This document shows positions 13,101 through 26,000 of a stretch of DNA of 64,000 nt, one piece after another. This DNA comes from Sphaeramia orbicularis. Lineage: Eukaryota > Chordata > Actinopteri > Kurtiformes > Apogonidae. The notes beneath the pieces are model-generated. The model saw only the letters and a list, made by a program, of their open reading frames with translations. It had not been told where the DNA came from and did not search any database. The stretch is taken from positions 25,829,110 to 25,893,109 of the forward strand of contig NC_043962.1 of assembly GCF_902148855.1 (NCBI RefSeq). Reading direction: 5' to 3'. How positions within the stretch are numbered: the stretch's first letter is position 1; every line of letters starts with the position of its first letter. Made by a program: the position numbers and the translations under genes.

Positions 13101-16100
13101 TCAATAATTGGTGTAAAATACAGTTATTCATTTTTTCATGGTCGCCAGACATGACCTCTTTGGACGTTCAGAGGCTCTGTGGTTACCATGAAAACACCAT
13201 CATCATCTATAACATTGATTCACCAATAAAAACCCATGGAGTTGGATCAATGACAGTGGATGGACACACTGGGTTTATGTTCAGTTAGTGAGAGATTTTG
13301 CTGAAAAAGTCACTTTTTCTTCAGTTTTCTCTGTTTTTGATATAATAACCTTTGAATTTAATCTGATCTTACCAGATTTTCATTGAAAAACACAAAATAA
13401 AGAGGATAATATTACAATAAACAGTGATAAATCACTTAAGAAAGGATAAGTATGGAGAAAAATTTGTTTTAACTGCCACAAAAATAGCTCTGGGTCTTTA
13501 TGGGTTAACGTAAGTAATGTCAAAATGATACACATTACTATATTATATGATTAGATTAGATGAGACTTTATTTATCCCACAATGGGGAAATTCACGGGTC
13601 AAAGCAGCAACAGAATGTGCTCATCTTTAAAATTGCAGCTGTAATTATGGTGTTTATTTTACTTTATATACTGCTGAGTAGCAAATCTATAATAATAGAG
13701 AATACTCTTTTGGTTAATTTACATTCCCAATATGAAAGTTAATTAGTAACACAAATTGATTGAAATAGAGGTAGTGGAGCAAAATGTAGAATATCTGCTT
13801 CTAAAATGTAATGAACTAAAAGTTTAGAGTAGTAGAAATTGGAAGTAGTCAGTAATATGAGTAAATGTACCCTGCCTCTGCCTACCTGTTTCAATGCCAG
13901 GGATGCGGGTGGTGTTAAATATCCTCTCCATCTGGGTGGAGCACATAGGAACAGTCCCCAAAGCCCTTAGCTGATAAGAAGAAAGATCAAAACAATATCT
14001 TGGTAGATGAAGATTATAAAAATGAATAAGTTTAAGGAAACAAAACAGAAGGTAGAGAAAATATTTAACAGGTTACTACCCAACTAGGTGATTAACCCTT
14101 TATTGGGTAAGTGACTATTTTTGGTAATCTCTACACACATTACAAGACAGTGACAGCGAGGACAGTGATGCAACAATCTCAGGTCCAATGTGGTCTACAG
14201 GGTCTGTAAGGTCCACCTCTGCATGAACAGTGAGTGTACCTGCTTTGTTAGGTACCATGAAGTAATGGTACTAATGTAAGGAATGATGTTCAAATTGATA
14301 ATGTGGATGTGGACAGGTGTCTGGATCAGCACTTATGTTGGTCTAATGCTCTATAAAGAGATGTTCTAATGTTCTAAAATACATGTTTCTTTCACCTTAC
14401 ATGTGTTTTTCTTGTATTTTTTATATTTACTTCTTGAATTTATTTATTTATTTATTTGTTGATGGCCACTTACAGGTAAGGAACCAAATATAGTAGCTTG
14501 ATTGACCTTGATTTTCTACAAAACAATAAAAAATGTAGAAAATTTTCACAAAAAGTAACAAAGTCTTGTTATGTCCTCCAATAACACACTGAGGTTGAAA
14601 TTTTGAATTTCAGTGTATTTCTATGAGTGAACTATAAAAGGGTTAAGCACAGAGAGGAGGTAAAAAAAAGTCATGGGAACTAGTACCGGTGCATGTTCAC
14701 CACGCTCCAGTTTGCGTCTGTACTGTAGCATTGCATGGACGACATTACCCGCACGTGCAGCCTGTCGGTGTGTTGGAGTTATGTACAAGAGATCCTTCAC
14801 ATAAGGAGATAAAAGCAAGAAGTCTCAAGTCAGCATTAATGTATGTACTCAGTTTCCACTGTTCACTCTGTTAAAAAAAACAAAAAACAAATCATGCAAA
14901 ATCAAGTAAGCAATGTCACGTCTCACCATTACATAGAAGTTACTATTGACCATTATGGGACCCCTGCTTCTGAGGTAGATGTACTCCTCCCACCAGTCGC
15001 TTACCTAAAGAATATAGAACAACACTATAAATTTTAGTTAAGTCAAAACCAACACTGGTACATGTCTTTAAAGGCTACTCACATAATTTGTTGCCCACCA
15101 GGATTTAAGAACCAGGTATCTCTGTAGTCTCGCTGCCTTTGAGTCCCTGAAGTCATTGGCTAAAATCTCCATTTGGTTGAACTTTTCATTGTCCAACAAG
15201 GGACGGACTGACTCAAGGTACTGTGAGGAAAAAATATGGTGTTGAGATAAAGAGCTGAGATAAAGAAAAAAAAAAACAGAATTTACTATGTACCTAACTG
15301 TAGGAAAACAAAAGAACCAGCAGATGATGCTGTTGAACCAGTGTCTCCATAATCTAACACGGCTTTATTCATCACATCTTAAAATGGATGAGGTTTTCAT
15401 ATCAAAGTTTGATCGAATGGCAAAGCGACACAGTTAAAATGCATATTTATTGCTGTGTTGTTGCATTGTCAACCTTTAAAAATACTATCTACATGCGTTA
15501 ATATAAACATCTCATTTTACATCACCCCATATTTACACACCCTATGAATGGTATCGTCCACACTAGGTACAGGGAGTCTGGGTAAGGAGGCCTGGAAGCT
15601 GTACAGCAGTGGTCTGCGCCCAGAGAACATCTTGACCAGGGTCTGAGATCAAACAAAACAACACCACAATATCCTATTAAAAATCAACCATTTGCAGCAA
15701 AGGTGAGTGTCAGTTTGGAAGCACATTACTGCAATGCATCATAATTACATACAAACCCAGGTCCAAAAAATTTGGAATGTCATGTAAAATGTCAATAAAA
15801 AGAAAATGCAATGATTTCCACATCTCATAAAACCATATTCTATTCACAGTAGAACATAGAAAACATATTTAAAAGAGAAGGTAATTTGGATTTAATGGGG
15901 TTAACATGTCTCCAGAAGAACTTTTAGCTACCTTTATTTTGGATATAGTATATGTTTTTTATGTTAAGCTTGATTGCACTGGTTTGAAGAGCACCTTGAA
16001 TTTTGTCATGTTGATGCTTTGTGCTAATATGATGACAATAAAGCTTTTTCTTCTTTTTCTACAAAGCCATGCTGTATTAATACATGTAGTGTACAGTTTA

Positions 16101-17926
16101 GCATTGTCTTGCTGAAGTACGTATCTAAGGCCTTCCAGATAAAGATGTCATCTGTAAAACCTGTGTATACCATTCAGCAGTGATGGTGTCTTTCCAGATG
16201 TGCAAACTGTACATTCTATAAACACTAATGCGACTCCACCATCAGAAACACAGGCTTTAGAAGTCAGTGCAGACTGCTAGCTGCTTGGTGCCTCCATTCT
16301 TCTCTTTAGTCTGGAAGTTGCAATGTTTGTGGTTTCCAAAAAGAACTGAAAATTTCAATTCATCTGCCCATAAAACTGTTTTCCATTGCATACAGACATG
16401 ATAGACCTTTACCCTGCATTCAAACTGTATTAACAGACAATCATTTCTGGAAGTTTTTCCATTCCAGTGTCATGCCTGGTTATAAAGCAGTGACACCTGA
16501 GGACCTAAAGATCACAGGCATTCAGCAGCCTTGTTGATTGTGCACAGAGATTTCTACAGATTTTCAGAATCTTTTAATTATATTATGTACTGTGGATGAT
16601 AATTAAACATTTTTAGAACTTTATCTTGAGGAACGTTGTTCTGGAATTGTTCCACCATCTGTAAACACAGCTTTTTGCACACTGGGGAACCTTAACCCAT
16701 GTTTACTTCTGAGAGAAGAGGCTTTTTTACACCAAATAATGTCACTGACCTATAAAGATTTCCTTTTCTTTTTTGTCACACAGATAAAAAAAAGTAAATG
16801 TTTACCTTTAGTTAACTTTTTTTTTTATCTGTCTGATGAAAAAGAAAAGGAAATCTTTATATTTTCAGTAGACAGAATGAACCTGATCGGACGATGTCAT
16901 TGACCTGTTGCCAGTTAACCTAATTAATTCCTCCCACAGTTTCTTTTTAGTTCTTACTTTTTCAACCTTCTGTTGCTTCTGTCCCTGTTTTTGAAGGTGT
17001 GTTGCTGACATCAAATTCAAAATACTCAAAGTGGTAAACTTTCTTAGTTTAAGCATTTTCTATGTTCTATTATGAATAAAATACCAGTTTATGAGATTTG
17101 CAAACCATCATTTTTCACAGCATCCTATCTGTTTTGGAATTGGGGTGGTAGTCAGAGAGAATGTTAGACAGAAGGACAGACGTACCAACCATACTTTGGT
17201 AGAGGTACTCATTCTTCCATGGGACTCAAAAATCCAGCCATGATAGGAGAGTAGGGCTTTGAGAGTGTATCTTAAGAGGAAAATAAGGAACAGCCACAAT
17301 CCAGTAGCAAACAGGATGGCACTCAGCACTGCTCGGGTCTGCACTGACATGTAGTCTCTGTTCAGAAAAGGCAGAACTTGTTATCAGCACAGAAGAAAGG
17401 TGACTTACTGTAGAGAAGTAAAAAGTGCCAGTAACAGATGATGACGTCTAACCTTTGTGGTAGGTTTTCCTTGATGGCGTCAATCATTCCGAGAGAGGGG
17501 TCTATGCGGATATACAGAGTACTCATCATTGCAATTACAACTATCAGCCAACTGGAAGGACTGGCTGGGTAGACTCCAGCCAAAACACCATTCTGTGAGA
17601 GAAAAATGAGTAATAACGGTCAAATCTTCACTTAATGTTATATAAAACACACACAAAAAATAAAAGAGATATTTTGTATCTAAAATACACCAAAATGTCA
17701 ATTACTTAAAAATTAAATACTATATGACAAACCAGCCCTTTGTGTATTAACACTGATAACAAGGGTCAGAACAGGACAGTTGTACCTTGAATTGTATCGC
17801 CCTTTTCTTCCATGCAGTGACACCAGATAAATAGATGTTTTTGATGACCTCTTGGCTTAGTTTAACGTCAACACCATCTGGGCGCACAGTGAACTGGAAG
17901 CCCACCGCCTGATGCGCCTCAGCCAT
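10177..17926 (-). CDS. cpt1b: Carnitine O-palmitoyltransferase 1, muscle-type (CPT1B)
   Basis: Exons (minus): 17926-17786, 17592-17453, 17357-17186, 15642-15541, 15220-15083, 15004-14927, 14794-14687, 13970-13886, 12755-12560, 12480-12295, 12210-12105, 11995-11879, 11807-11643, 11529-11395, 11034-10882, 10744-10631, 10521-10429, 10311-10177. That is 18 coding exons and 787 aa. CPT1 moves acyl groups from CoA to carnitine at the mitochondrial outer membrane, the controlled step of fatty-acid import. The start [14 protein letters not shown] keeps Glu3 and His5 of the malonyl-CoA regulatory segment. Two membrane segments flank residues about 50-125. The catalytic His is about residue 471 ([10 protein letters not shown]). 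The tail is about 15 residues longer than in mammals. Protein similarity alone leaves CPT1A or CPT1B open; linkage to chkb and mapk8ip2 favours cpt1b. An acceptor at about 17940 implies an upstream non-coding exon that I could not place. Confidence 0.93.
13004..13508. mobile_element. TTAA MITE, family A copy 1 (cpt1b intron)
   Basis: TTAACCCATAAAGAC at the left and GTCTTTATGGGTTAA at the right form inverted ends around about 505 bp, with TTAA at both borders. The interior closely matches the copy at 19500-20035, for example the phrase CCATGGAGTTGGATCAATGA. It lies in a cpt1b intron. Confidence 0.85.
13549..13625 (-). repeat. LINE 3'-tail-like fragment
   Basis: The sequence GATTAGATGAGACTTTATTTATCCC followed by GGGGAAATTCAC resembles the reverse complement of the 3' tail shared by many fish non-LTR elements. 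Only about 75 bases remain. Confidence 0.5.
14092..14646. mobile_element. TTAA MITE, family B (cpt1b intron)
   Basis: The left end TTAACCCTTTATTGGGTAAGTGA and the inverse of the right end (TTAACCCTTTTATAGTTCACTCA) are similar, with TTAA at both borders. The element is about 555 bp. It ends 41 bases from the cpt1b exon at 14687, so it takes up most of that intron's exon-proximal flank. Confidence 0.7.
15746..17150. mobile_element. Tc1/mariner-like relic with long inverted ends (cpt1b intron)
   Basis: The first 130 bases or so and the last 130 bases are inverted copies of each other (both contain CTCATAAA...TTCA(C/T)A(G/A)TAGAACATAGAAAA-type sequence), with TA at the borders. The interior has no intact frame. 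An insertion with a LINE-like 3' tail (GACAATAAAGC, then CT-rich copies) sits at about 15890-16065. The superfamily is assigned from TA borders and end structure only. Confidence 0.6.
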
Positions 17927-17939
17927 CTCTGTGTAGCCC

Positions 17940-19499
17940 TGACATGGAAAGCAAAAAAACAGAAAACCTTATTAAATCAGCTGTGTTAAAGTGACTGTTC
18001 TGATAAATTGCTTAAATATGACTGATCTTTGTACCAGCCTTATGAATGTTGATCAGATTGATCAAATTAAATATGTGAATTAAAGTAAAAGAAGCCAAAC
18101 ATCATAAATATAAACCTTTATTATTAAGATCAGGTCATACTGATAATTAAGTGGTTCAGAAAATGAATGTATCAATGAATATCAATATTTATTTGCTCAT
18201 GATAATTATTTACTTAGTTTCTAAACGTATGAAATACTGAGAATACTGTAAGTAATGTTCATTCATAATTTGCTAAGTAAACATTTTGGGATGTCAAATA
18301 CACCAATAATGACATAAATATGAAAAAATGCGAAGGATTTATTATTATCATTTAAACCATTTCTGACATTGAGAGTTGTAACATTGTGAAGTAGAGAATT
18401 TGAAGATCACAATCCATTACATGTAATGGTCAGGGTGGCAGGTCTTGTATTACTTTTTCCATGTCATATGACTGAACAGTCACCAAGTGGGACAAAGTTC
18501 AATGGCCAGATATAGCGCTGTACCGGCTGAGCATGTGCACTGACTACAGATGGCCATGAAAATATAAACACAGAGAAGAGCCCACACACTAATGCTAAAC
18601 CTTTTTGTTATTATTTTTGTTTTTATTGCAGAACACTGCGCGATTCTATGTGAGTTAGCAATGTACCTTATTAATGTACAACCTTAACATTAAACGTTGC
18701 ACATTAAAGTTTATCATCAGCTCTTGATTTTCTGTTATACCTTCTCTGTACTGATTCTTACTGGTTTCATATACATGGCAGATCTTAACGAAAACAATCA
18801 AAAGTTTTCACACTCTTATGCAGTTCATATAGTCTTAACAAGTATGTATCAATCAGAAAATAAACTGCAAATAAACACAGCTACATGCAGATATGAATGA
18901 GATACATCAATGAGAGGGAGATCCACACTTTACCTTTTGTCAAATTTGAGTGAGTACAATCCACTCAGGCTGCAGGCGGCTACGATTTTGGCAGTAAAAT
19001 TCCTCTGTACTCAGGCTTGTGTACACTGTGTGACTCCTGTGCCCTTGAAGTGGTTTTCCTCAGGTAGTGAGATCAGGGCAGGCGTTTGCTGTGCTTGCCA
19101 GCCCTCCCTCCCTCTCTCTCCCCTCTCCTCACACACTGCTCCCTCTCTCTCTCTTCGTCTCTTTACCCATGACATGCCTCTTTTGTAACATGACACCAAA
19201 CACAGACCGAGCCTAACCCCATGTGCCACGAGGCCTCTGCAATGAAACCTAATCTGCTGCAGTGCTCTGTTAGGATGTAACTGAGAACAATATGACATTA
19301 CTGTGAGCACCAATTAAAAGTGCATGCAGTGTTTCACTATTGTAATAATAATAAAAGCAAAACTGAGGCAGGAAATCAACATATCATTCATTGTCTGTGG
19401 GTACAATCAAATGAGTCAAATAACCAAATCATTCAGCAGTTGCAGAGGAAAAAAATGCAATGCTATGTACTGAAACAAAGATGAAGAACAATTATGACA
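17940..19499. other. cpt1b upstream region, no coding exon seen
   Basis: This stretch is AT-rich up to about 18900. A more GC- and CT-rich patch with pyrimidine runs lies at 18960-19190 and could hold the non-coding first exon and promoter of cpt1b. I could not fix a donor or start site, and the open frames there are low-complexity shadows. Confidence 0.35.
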
Positions 19500-20035
19500 T
19501 TAACCCATAAAGACCCATACATCCATCACCGACCACGAGCATCTACTGATCTAAACTGTGTCATACCTGTTAATCCACTAGTCCTGTCAATACATGTAAA
19601 TAATTGGTGTAAAATGCAGTTTGTCATCTTTTCATGGTCATCAGATATGACCCATTTGGACATTCAGAGGCTCTGTAGTTACCGTGAAAACAGTCATCTA
19701 CTACAACATTGATTCACCAGTAAAACCCATGGAGTTGGATCAATGACAGTGGATGGAGACACTTTATTTAATGGTATATTTTACTGAAAAAGTCACTTTT
19801 TCTTCAACTTTCTGCAGTTTTTGATATAACCCTCAACTTTAATCTGAGCTTTTATGAACATCTACATGATCCGTGAATTAAATATTGGAAAATGCCTGAT
19901 TTATACTGATAAAATACAAAATACAGAGGCTAATACTATAAATAAATGGTGATTAATCACTTATGAAAGGTTAGATATAGAGAAAATGTCATTTGGGAAC
20001 TGATATAAAAGTAGCACTGGGTCTTTATGGGTTAA
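19500..20035. mobile_element. TTAA MITE, family A copy 2, abutting the kelch stop codon
   Basis: This is the same family as 13004-13508: TTAACCCATAAAGACC at the left, GGTCTTTATGGGTTAA at the right and TTAA at both borders (19500-19503, 20032-20035). The right border TTAA contains the TAA stop codon of the minus-strand kelch gene, so everything 3' of the kelch coding sequence begins with this element. Confidence 0.9.
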
Positions 20036-23000
20036 AAGAAAAGGTAAAAGACAGCTTCATAGCGGGTGGAAATGGATAAAGGAGGAAGGGTTTGCAAGGA
20101 GAGAGTTTGGAGATCCATCTTTGCAATAGTGTTGTGCTCAATACTTGGCATCAAGACGTAGTCATCTGCAACTGTCCCCTGCCCTGCAAATGCCACCTTG
20201 TCAGCCCTGCGCACCTGAAAAGAAAATATATAAAATAGATTTCTATGCAATTGTATAGATATGAATACAGACTGAGTTACTGCTAAATATGGAATTGATT
20301 GTTTACTTTAAACATGATGCTCTCTTCATACTCACTGACCTGCTCCCATTTCTGTGACTGCAGACAAAATGATGTCACCACGTTGTCTGAGTTGTTTCCA
20401 CCGATCACAAACAGACGGTCAGTAGCACCGAGAAAGTAAAGAGTGGGGAGGTCTGCATCTGCTCTGGTAAGAGTCGGGAGTAGTTCAGTCCACGAGTCTG
20501 TAAAACACAGAGGGAATACAGACACAGCGGATGTCTTCATGTGTCCAGTCTAAAATGTACATCTAACATGCACTAAGCTAATTTCTTTATCCTCATCTAT
20601 TAAAAAAAAAACAACCTACACCAATGTATACATCAGTTTTTTGTAAGGATAATATTAATATTCAATACAAATGATATAGGATATTTACATGTATGCTCAC
20701 TGGCCACTTTATTAGGTACACATGTTCAACTTCTCATTAACACAAATATCTAATAGACCAATCAAATGGTAGCAACTCAGGGCATTTAAGCATGTATACA
20801 TGGCCAAGATGATCTGCTGAAGTTGAAACCAAGCATCAGAACAGGGAAGAAAGATTATTTAAGTTACTTTTATCATGGCATAATTGTTAGGCACAATCCC
20901 TCTGGTCTGAGTATTTCAGAAACTGCTGATCTACTTGGATTTTGATGCACAACCATCTCTAGGGTTTACAGAGAATGGTTAAAAAAAGAGAAAATGTCCA
21001 GTAAGTTGGAGTTCTCTGGGTGATAATGCCTTGTTGATGCCAGAGGTGAGAGGGAGAATAGCCAGACCGGTTTGAGCTGAGAGAAGAGCATCGTTAACTG
21101 AAGTAACCACTCATTCCAACAGCAGTACGTAGAAGAGTACCTCTGAACACACTGAGCCTCAAAGCAGATGGGCTATAATAGCAGTGTTTAATCTCACCAG
21201 CCAGCTTCTGAGGTACACCTGATACTAGCAAGATGTACCTAAAATAGTGAGACTTTGCTCACAACCCCTTTTTTTCCTGCATTTCTATGACATAAGACGT
21301 AGCGGTTTCTCTACACAGTGAACACAGACCATTGACAGTGATCTGAACCGAGTCCTGTCTGGTGCTGTGTAGAAAAAGTGTTTCTCTGAAATCTCGTCAT
21401 GTGTCAGGACTTATCTGTCCGGCCACTTCATCCTGAATCTTAATGACAGTAGTTTCAGTGGCTGTCATGGCTAGACAGTCAGAGGACACCTCCCATATAG
21501 ACAGAGGGGTTACTGGGGTCCCTCTGTTCTTCCTGTTCTCCTATTGTTCCCAAAGCCTCTATTTCAGCCTCTTCTTCACCTTTGTGATTTGATTTTTTCC
21601 TCCGCCAAAGAGGTTATGTTTTTGCCAGCATTGGTTTGTTTGTCTATCTGTCTGTCTGTCTGTTTGTCCGTGTGCAAGCTAACTCTAAAAGTTATGGACG
21701 GATTTGGATGAAAATTTCAGGAAATGTGATACTGGCACAAGGAACAAATTATTAAATTTTGGTGGTGATCGGTGGAGGTCTGCGCTCTCCGAGTGCTTTT
21801 CTAGTTTAAAGCTGCAACATGAACAGTTGCAGTATTTTCTGAGTGTGGTGTATGGCATGGTGTAATTTTGCAGTTGTATCTTTGACTTCCAGCGGTAACT
21901 CCTCCTGCACAATCATACTTTTGAAGGAGGTTAAGTTCACCCTTCCTAAAACCAAAAGTTCCCCATCAGTTTGTTAACTTTGTCTATGGCCACACAGTGA
22001 AAACAAGAGAAAAAACGAGGCTGATTCAATCAGATTCTTCTGAACCTGGACCTCAGAAATCCAATCTGATGGCTTGATCCTGAAAATCTCACTTCTGACA
22101 GAGGACACATTCTGTTGGTGTGTCTCTGTGCAGAATTCACAGACTGTGCTTTATTAGCTCCGACCTTCACATGTCAGAGTATAACAGTATAACAGCTGTC
22201 TCCTGATAAGATGACCTTCTGTCAGAAAGAAAAGCCCACAGGATGGACAGGCATCACCTGGTCAGTGGTTGTCTTTAGTGTAATTTACAGTGAGCGGATC
22301 TTCTCCTATGATTTTTAAAACGCTTGAATTTTGAGCCAGGTTTAAAATAATATTCACTTTAGTCTTACAGTCCATGCTTTGTTTAATTAAGTACTGTACT
22401 TAAGTATACATTTGTAATACTTGTACTTTACTTTAGAATTAAATAGTGTACTTTTTTACCTCGTTACATTTATTTGACAGCTTTGGTTAATAGTTGCTTA
22501 AAAGATGACTTTTTGACTCAACAGACAATGAAACAAGCTTCCAAAAAATACAGAATATTTGTAAAGATTAACCTGTTTAACCCTGACCATATTTTCAGAG
22601 GAAAAACGCCTAAAACGACATACCCAAAGTAAATGAAGAATTACTTCACACTAATAAGGTTCATATGGATGTTCTTGGTGTCTATGGATATTTAGAGACC
22701 TCACAGAATCTATTCCCATTGTCTAAAATATTGTATCTATCACTATGCCTGAGTCAACTGTAACTGTGAAATTAGAATCTTTTATCTTCGCCTGTTTTTT
22801 TTCGGCTGGATTGACGATGATATGCATAAATTAATTGTTCGTGTCGGAGATTTTTAATAGCATATATTTCACCCCACAAAGATTAAAAATCATATTTGAA
22901 CATTAAAGTTTGCACTAAAATACACTTTTGATGTACTTTTATAAACATTAGGGTCTAAACTTTGAGCAAAAGTTGAAAAAACATCCATTGTCCTGATTTA

Positions 23001-26000
23001 TTACATTTTTATAGTAGATGAATATTAATATAATTTTTTCGGTCCGCGGCCAGGCCGATAGGGCTAAAGAGGTTTTAAATGAGTGGTTTCCTGATGTCTT
23101 AAAAGGCACTGTGTAGTCATATTTCACATGTCTATATGGTGTTACCAGTGTCACCAAATAGTGATTTTTCTTTCCCAATTAAAAAGACAAACAACTTTTT
23201 TGACTTTTCACACATTTACTTTCAATAATTGCTCCAGTCAGAGTTTAGGGAATAGAAAAAGCAATTTAAACTGACTGATGCTACTAATTATCAGACTAGT
23301 ACTTTTCTATAAATTGTTAAACTACATTTTGATATGAATAATTATGTACCTTCACTTAAGTGGGATGTTTAATTTTATTATTATTGTGATATAATGCTAT
23401 CACTGGTTTTCTGTTTCATTGCCCTGGCTGTGTAGTGGGTGTGTATAGTGCAAAGTGTTAGCTGTTAAAATGATATGTATGTTGCATGTTTCTTGTCAAA
23501 AACAAAAATCAATAAAAACTTTGATTATTAAAAAAAAAAAAAAAAGGTGGGATGTTTCATGCTAAACTTTTGCTTGCAACAATGTTACATTACTGCACTG
23601 GTACTTTAGGGGAAGTGATCTGAAGGCTTCTCCCGTTGATCATCCTCTGTGGATTTCTCCTCAGTTAGAGCAGTGTTGTTACCTTGCTTTGTGTCGTATT
23701 GCAGCAGCAGTTTCTCTCCAGTCCTCTGGATGCTCCCCAACACATAAAGACATTGTCCAAAACTGGTAGCAAGAGGGACATCATGGGACAACGACACAGT
23801 GAACTGGAAGTCAGTGAGCGGCAGTGAAGAAACAAACCTGTGGGAGAGATTAAGAGCAATAAAATAACAGCTGCATCTAAAGGGAAAGTACATCCTAAAA
23901 AAATAAAAAAAAAACACAAAAGCAAACCTCCACGTGTCCTCCCATGGATTGTAACATTCTACAGCTGTATACAGAGCTGTGCTGGAGTCTGGGGTCACCA
24001 GCGAGTCCAAATACCAGCCTCCCACAGCGTAAATACAACCTTCACAGGCCACTGCACTGAAATGTCTTCTGTGCTGTGGAAACAACACATAAAGCTGTTA
24101 ATGGAAGACTACGAACATCTGGCAAATTGACAACCAGCATCATTCATCAACTCCAACACTAATCTCACCTTTACTGATCTTACCTTAATCAAAGGGGCTG
24201 TGGTGATCCAGGTTTGAGTGAAAGGATTATACCTAAAGGAAGCCATTTTGAACTCCCAGCCTCTCTTTACTCGCTGTCGGTAGCCTCCTATGATGTACAG
24301 GTAGTTATACAGGACCACTGTAGTAAAACACCACTTATCAGCCCTGAAAGGAAGCTCTGTGACTGGACACCAATCCCCAGTGTCCTCCAAATCTTTCATA
24401 ACAAAGATATGTCGGGCATGTTCTGTTTCTGGATCATTCCAAGTGGTCAGGTTTTCTTTCCTGAGGCTGCAGAGATGTTGGTCACCTTGTGTCCTCAGAC
24501 GGATGAGTTCCTCCTTCTCCTCATAGTTTAGACACCTGAGAATAACATCCAGTCCATTTTAGTGATGGAGTCTTGCTAAAAAAAAAAATGCAGGGGACTC
24601 ACCTAAAACACAGGTGTCAAACATGTGGCCCGGGGGCCAAATCCAGCCCCCTGGGATGAATTTGTGAAATGCAAAAATTACACTGACAATATTAACAATC
24701 AAGGATGTTAGAATCATTTTAGGTCAATTCAATCTCAAGTGGGTCAGACCAGTAAAATACTATCATAATAATCTAGAAATAATGAAAACTAAATTTTTTT
24801 CTGTTTGTTTTAATGTAAAAAGAAAAAAAAAAGCTAAATTACACAAAAATGTTTACATTTACAGACTAGCCTTTTGCAAAAAATGTGAATAACCTGAAAT
24901 TTTTAAGAGAAGTATGTGGAATTTTAACAATATTCTGCCTCTTACTAAATGTTTTGTGTATTTGTAGATCCACTATGATCTGTATGTTGTGATGCATATG
25001 TATAAATGATAAACTAAGGTGTAATATTGTTAAAACTGCACAGATTTTTCTCAAGAATTTTCAGGTTCGTATTTGTTCATGTTATGTTCAAGTACAGTTC
25101 GTAGATGTAAACATTTTCATTACGGAATTTGACTTTTTTTCACTCAAAAACATAGAAAAAACTTTGGAGCTGACATTATTTATAAATTCTTATCCTATTA
25201 TTTATATTATTTTACTGGTCCGGCCCACTTTATAACATATTAGTCTGAATGTGTCCCCTGAACTAAAATGAGTTTGACACCCCTGACCTAAAATGACAGA
25301 AGTATAAGATAAGGCATTGTGTAATACCTGACAATGTGGGGCAGCTCCAGCAGATTTCTACTCAGGTAGGTGAGGACAGTCAGCTTCAGCTCTGGACAGC
25401 AGATCTCTTGAACAAGACTCAGGTAGGACAAACAGTTTTCTGGATTTAGTTCATTTGCCAGGACTGACAAGCACTTGGAGAGGAAGGCCTCAGCCAGGAG
25501 GTAACTGCTGACCTTCAGTATCAAAGTGAGAATAATGTGGAAAATTAACAGAATTGCATTAAAAAAACCATCAGACACTGTAGGTATGAACATCATTAGG
25601 AACATCGTCTTCATGTACCTACTTGAATGTGTGTTCCCAGCTCCTCAGGTGCAACTTTAAACTTATTATGAAAGGAGAACTCCAGGAAGTTGTAGAATAT
25701 GGAGGAGGGCACATGTTCAAGATGGATGACACTCTCTGAGGTTTCTCTCATTCTGGACTGGGACAAAGCTCTGAAGTACTCACTGCTTGCTGAAAGTCTC
25801 TGGAGGTCCACCTTAAAGTGAATCATCAATGATTTTAAAGTGTCCATTTAGGTTGTTAGTTAATTGCTTGGAGGTTTTACTCACATAGAATGCATGGGTG
25901 CTGGTTTGGACTGTAACCTTGGTTTCACCTCCAGCTCCATGGTGATATGTGCGGAACGCCTCATTGGTTTTCCACTCCTCCGAGTCTGGTTGATGTGATG

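Noticed and set aside
18910-19313. Overlapping frames on both strands near 19000-19300
   Set aside because: They come from CT-rich sequence; no family resemblance and no splice support.
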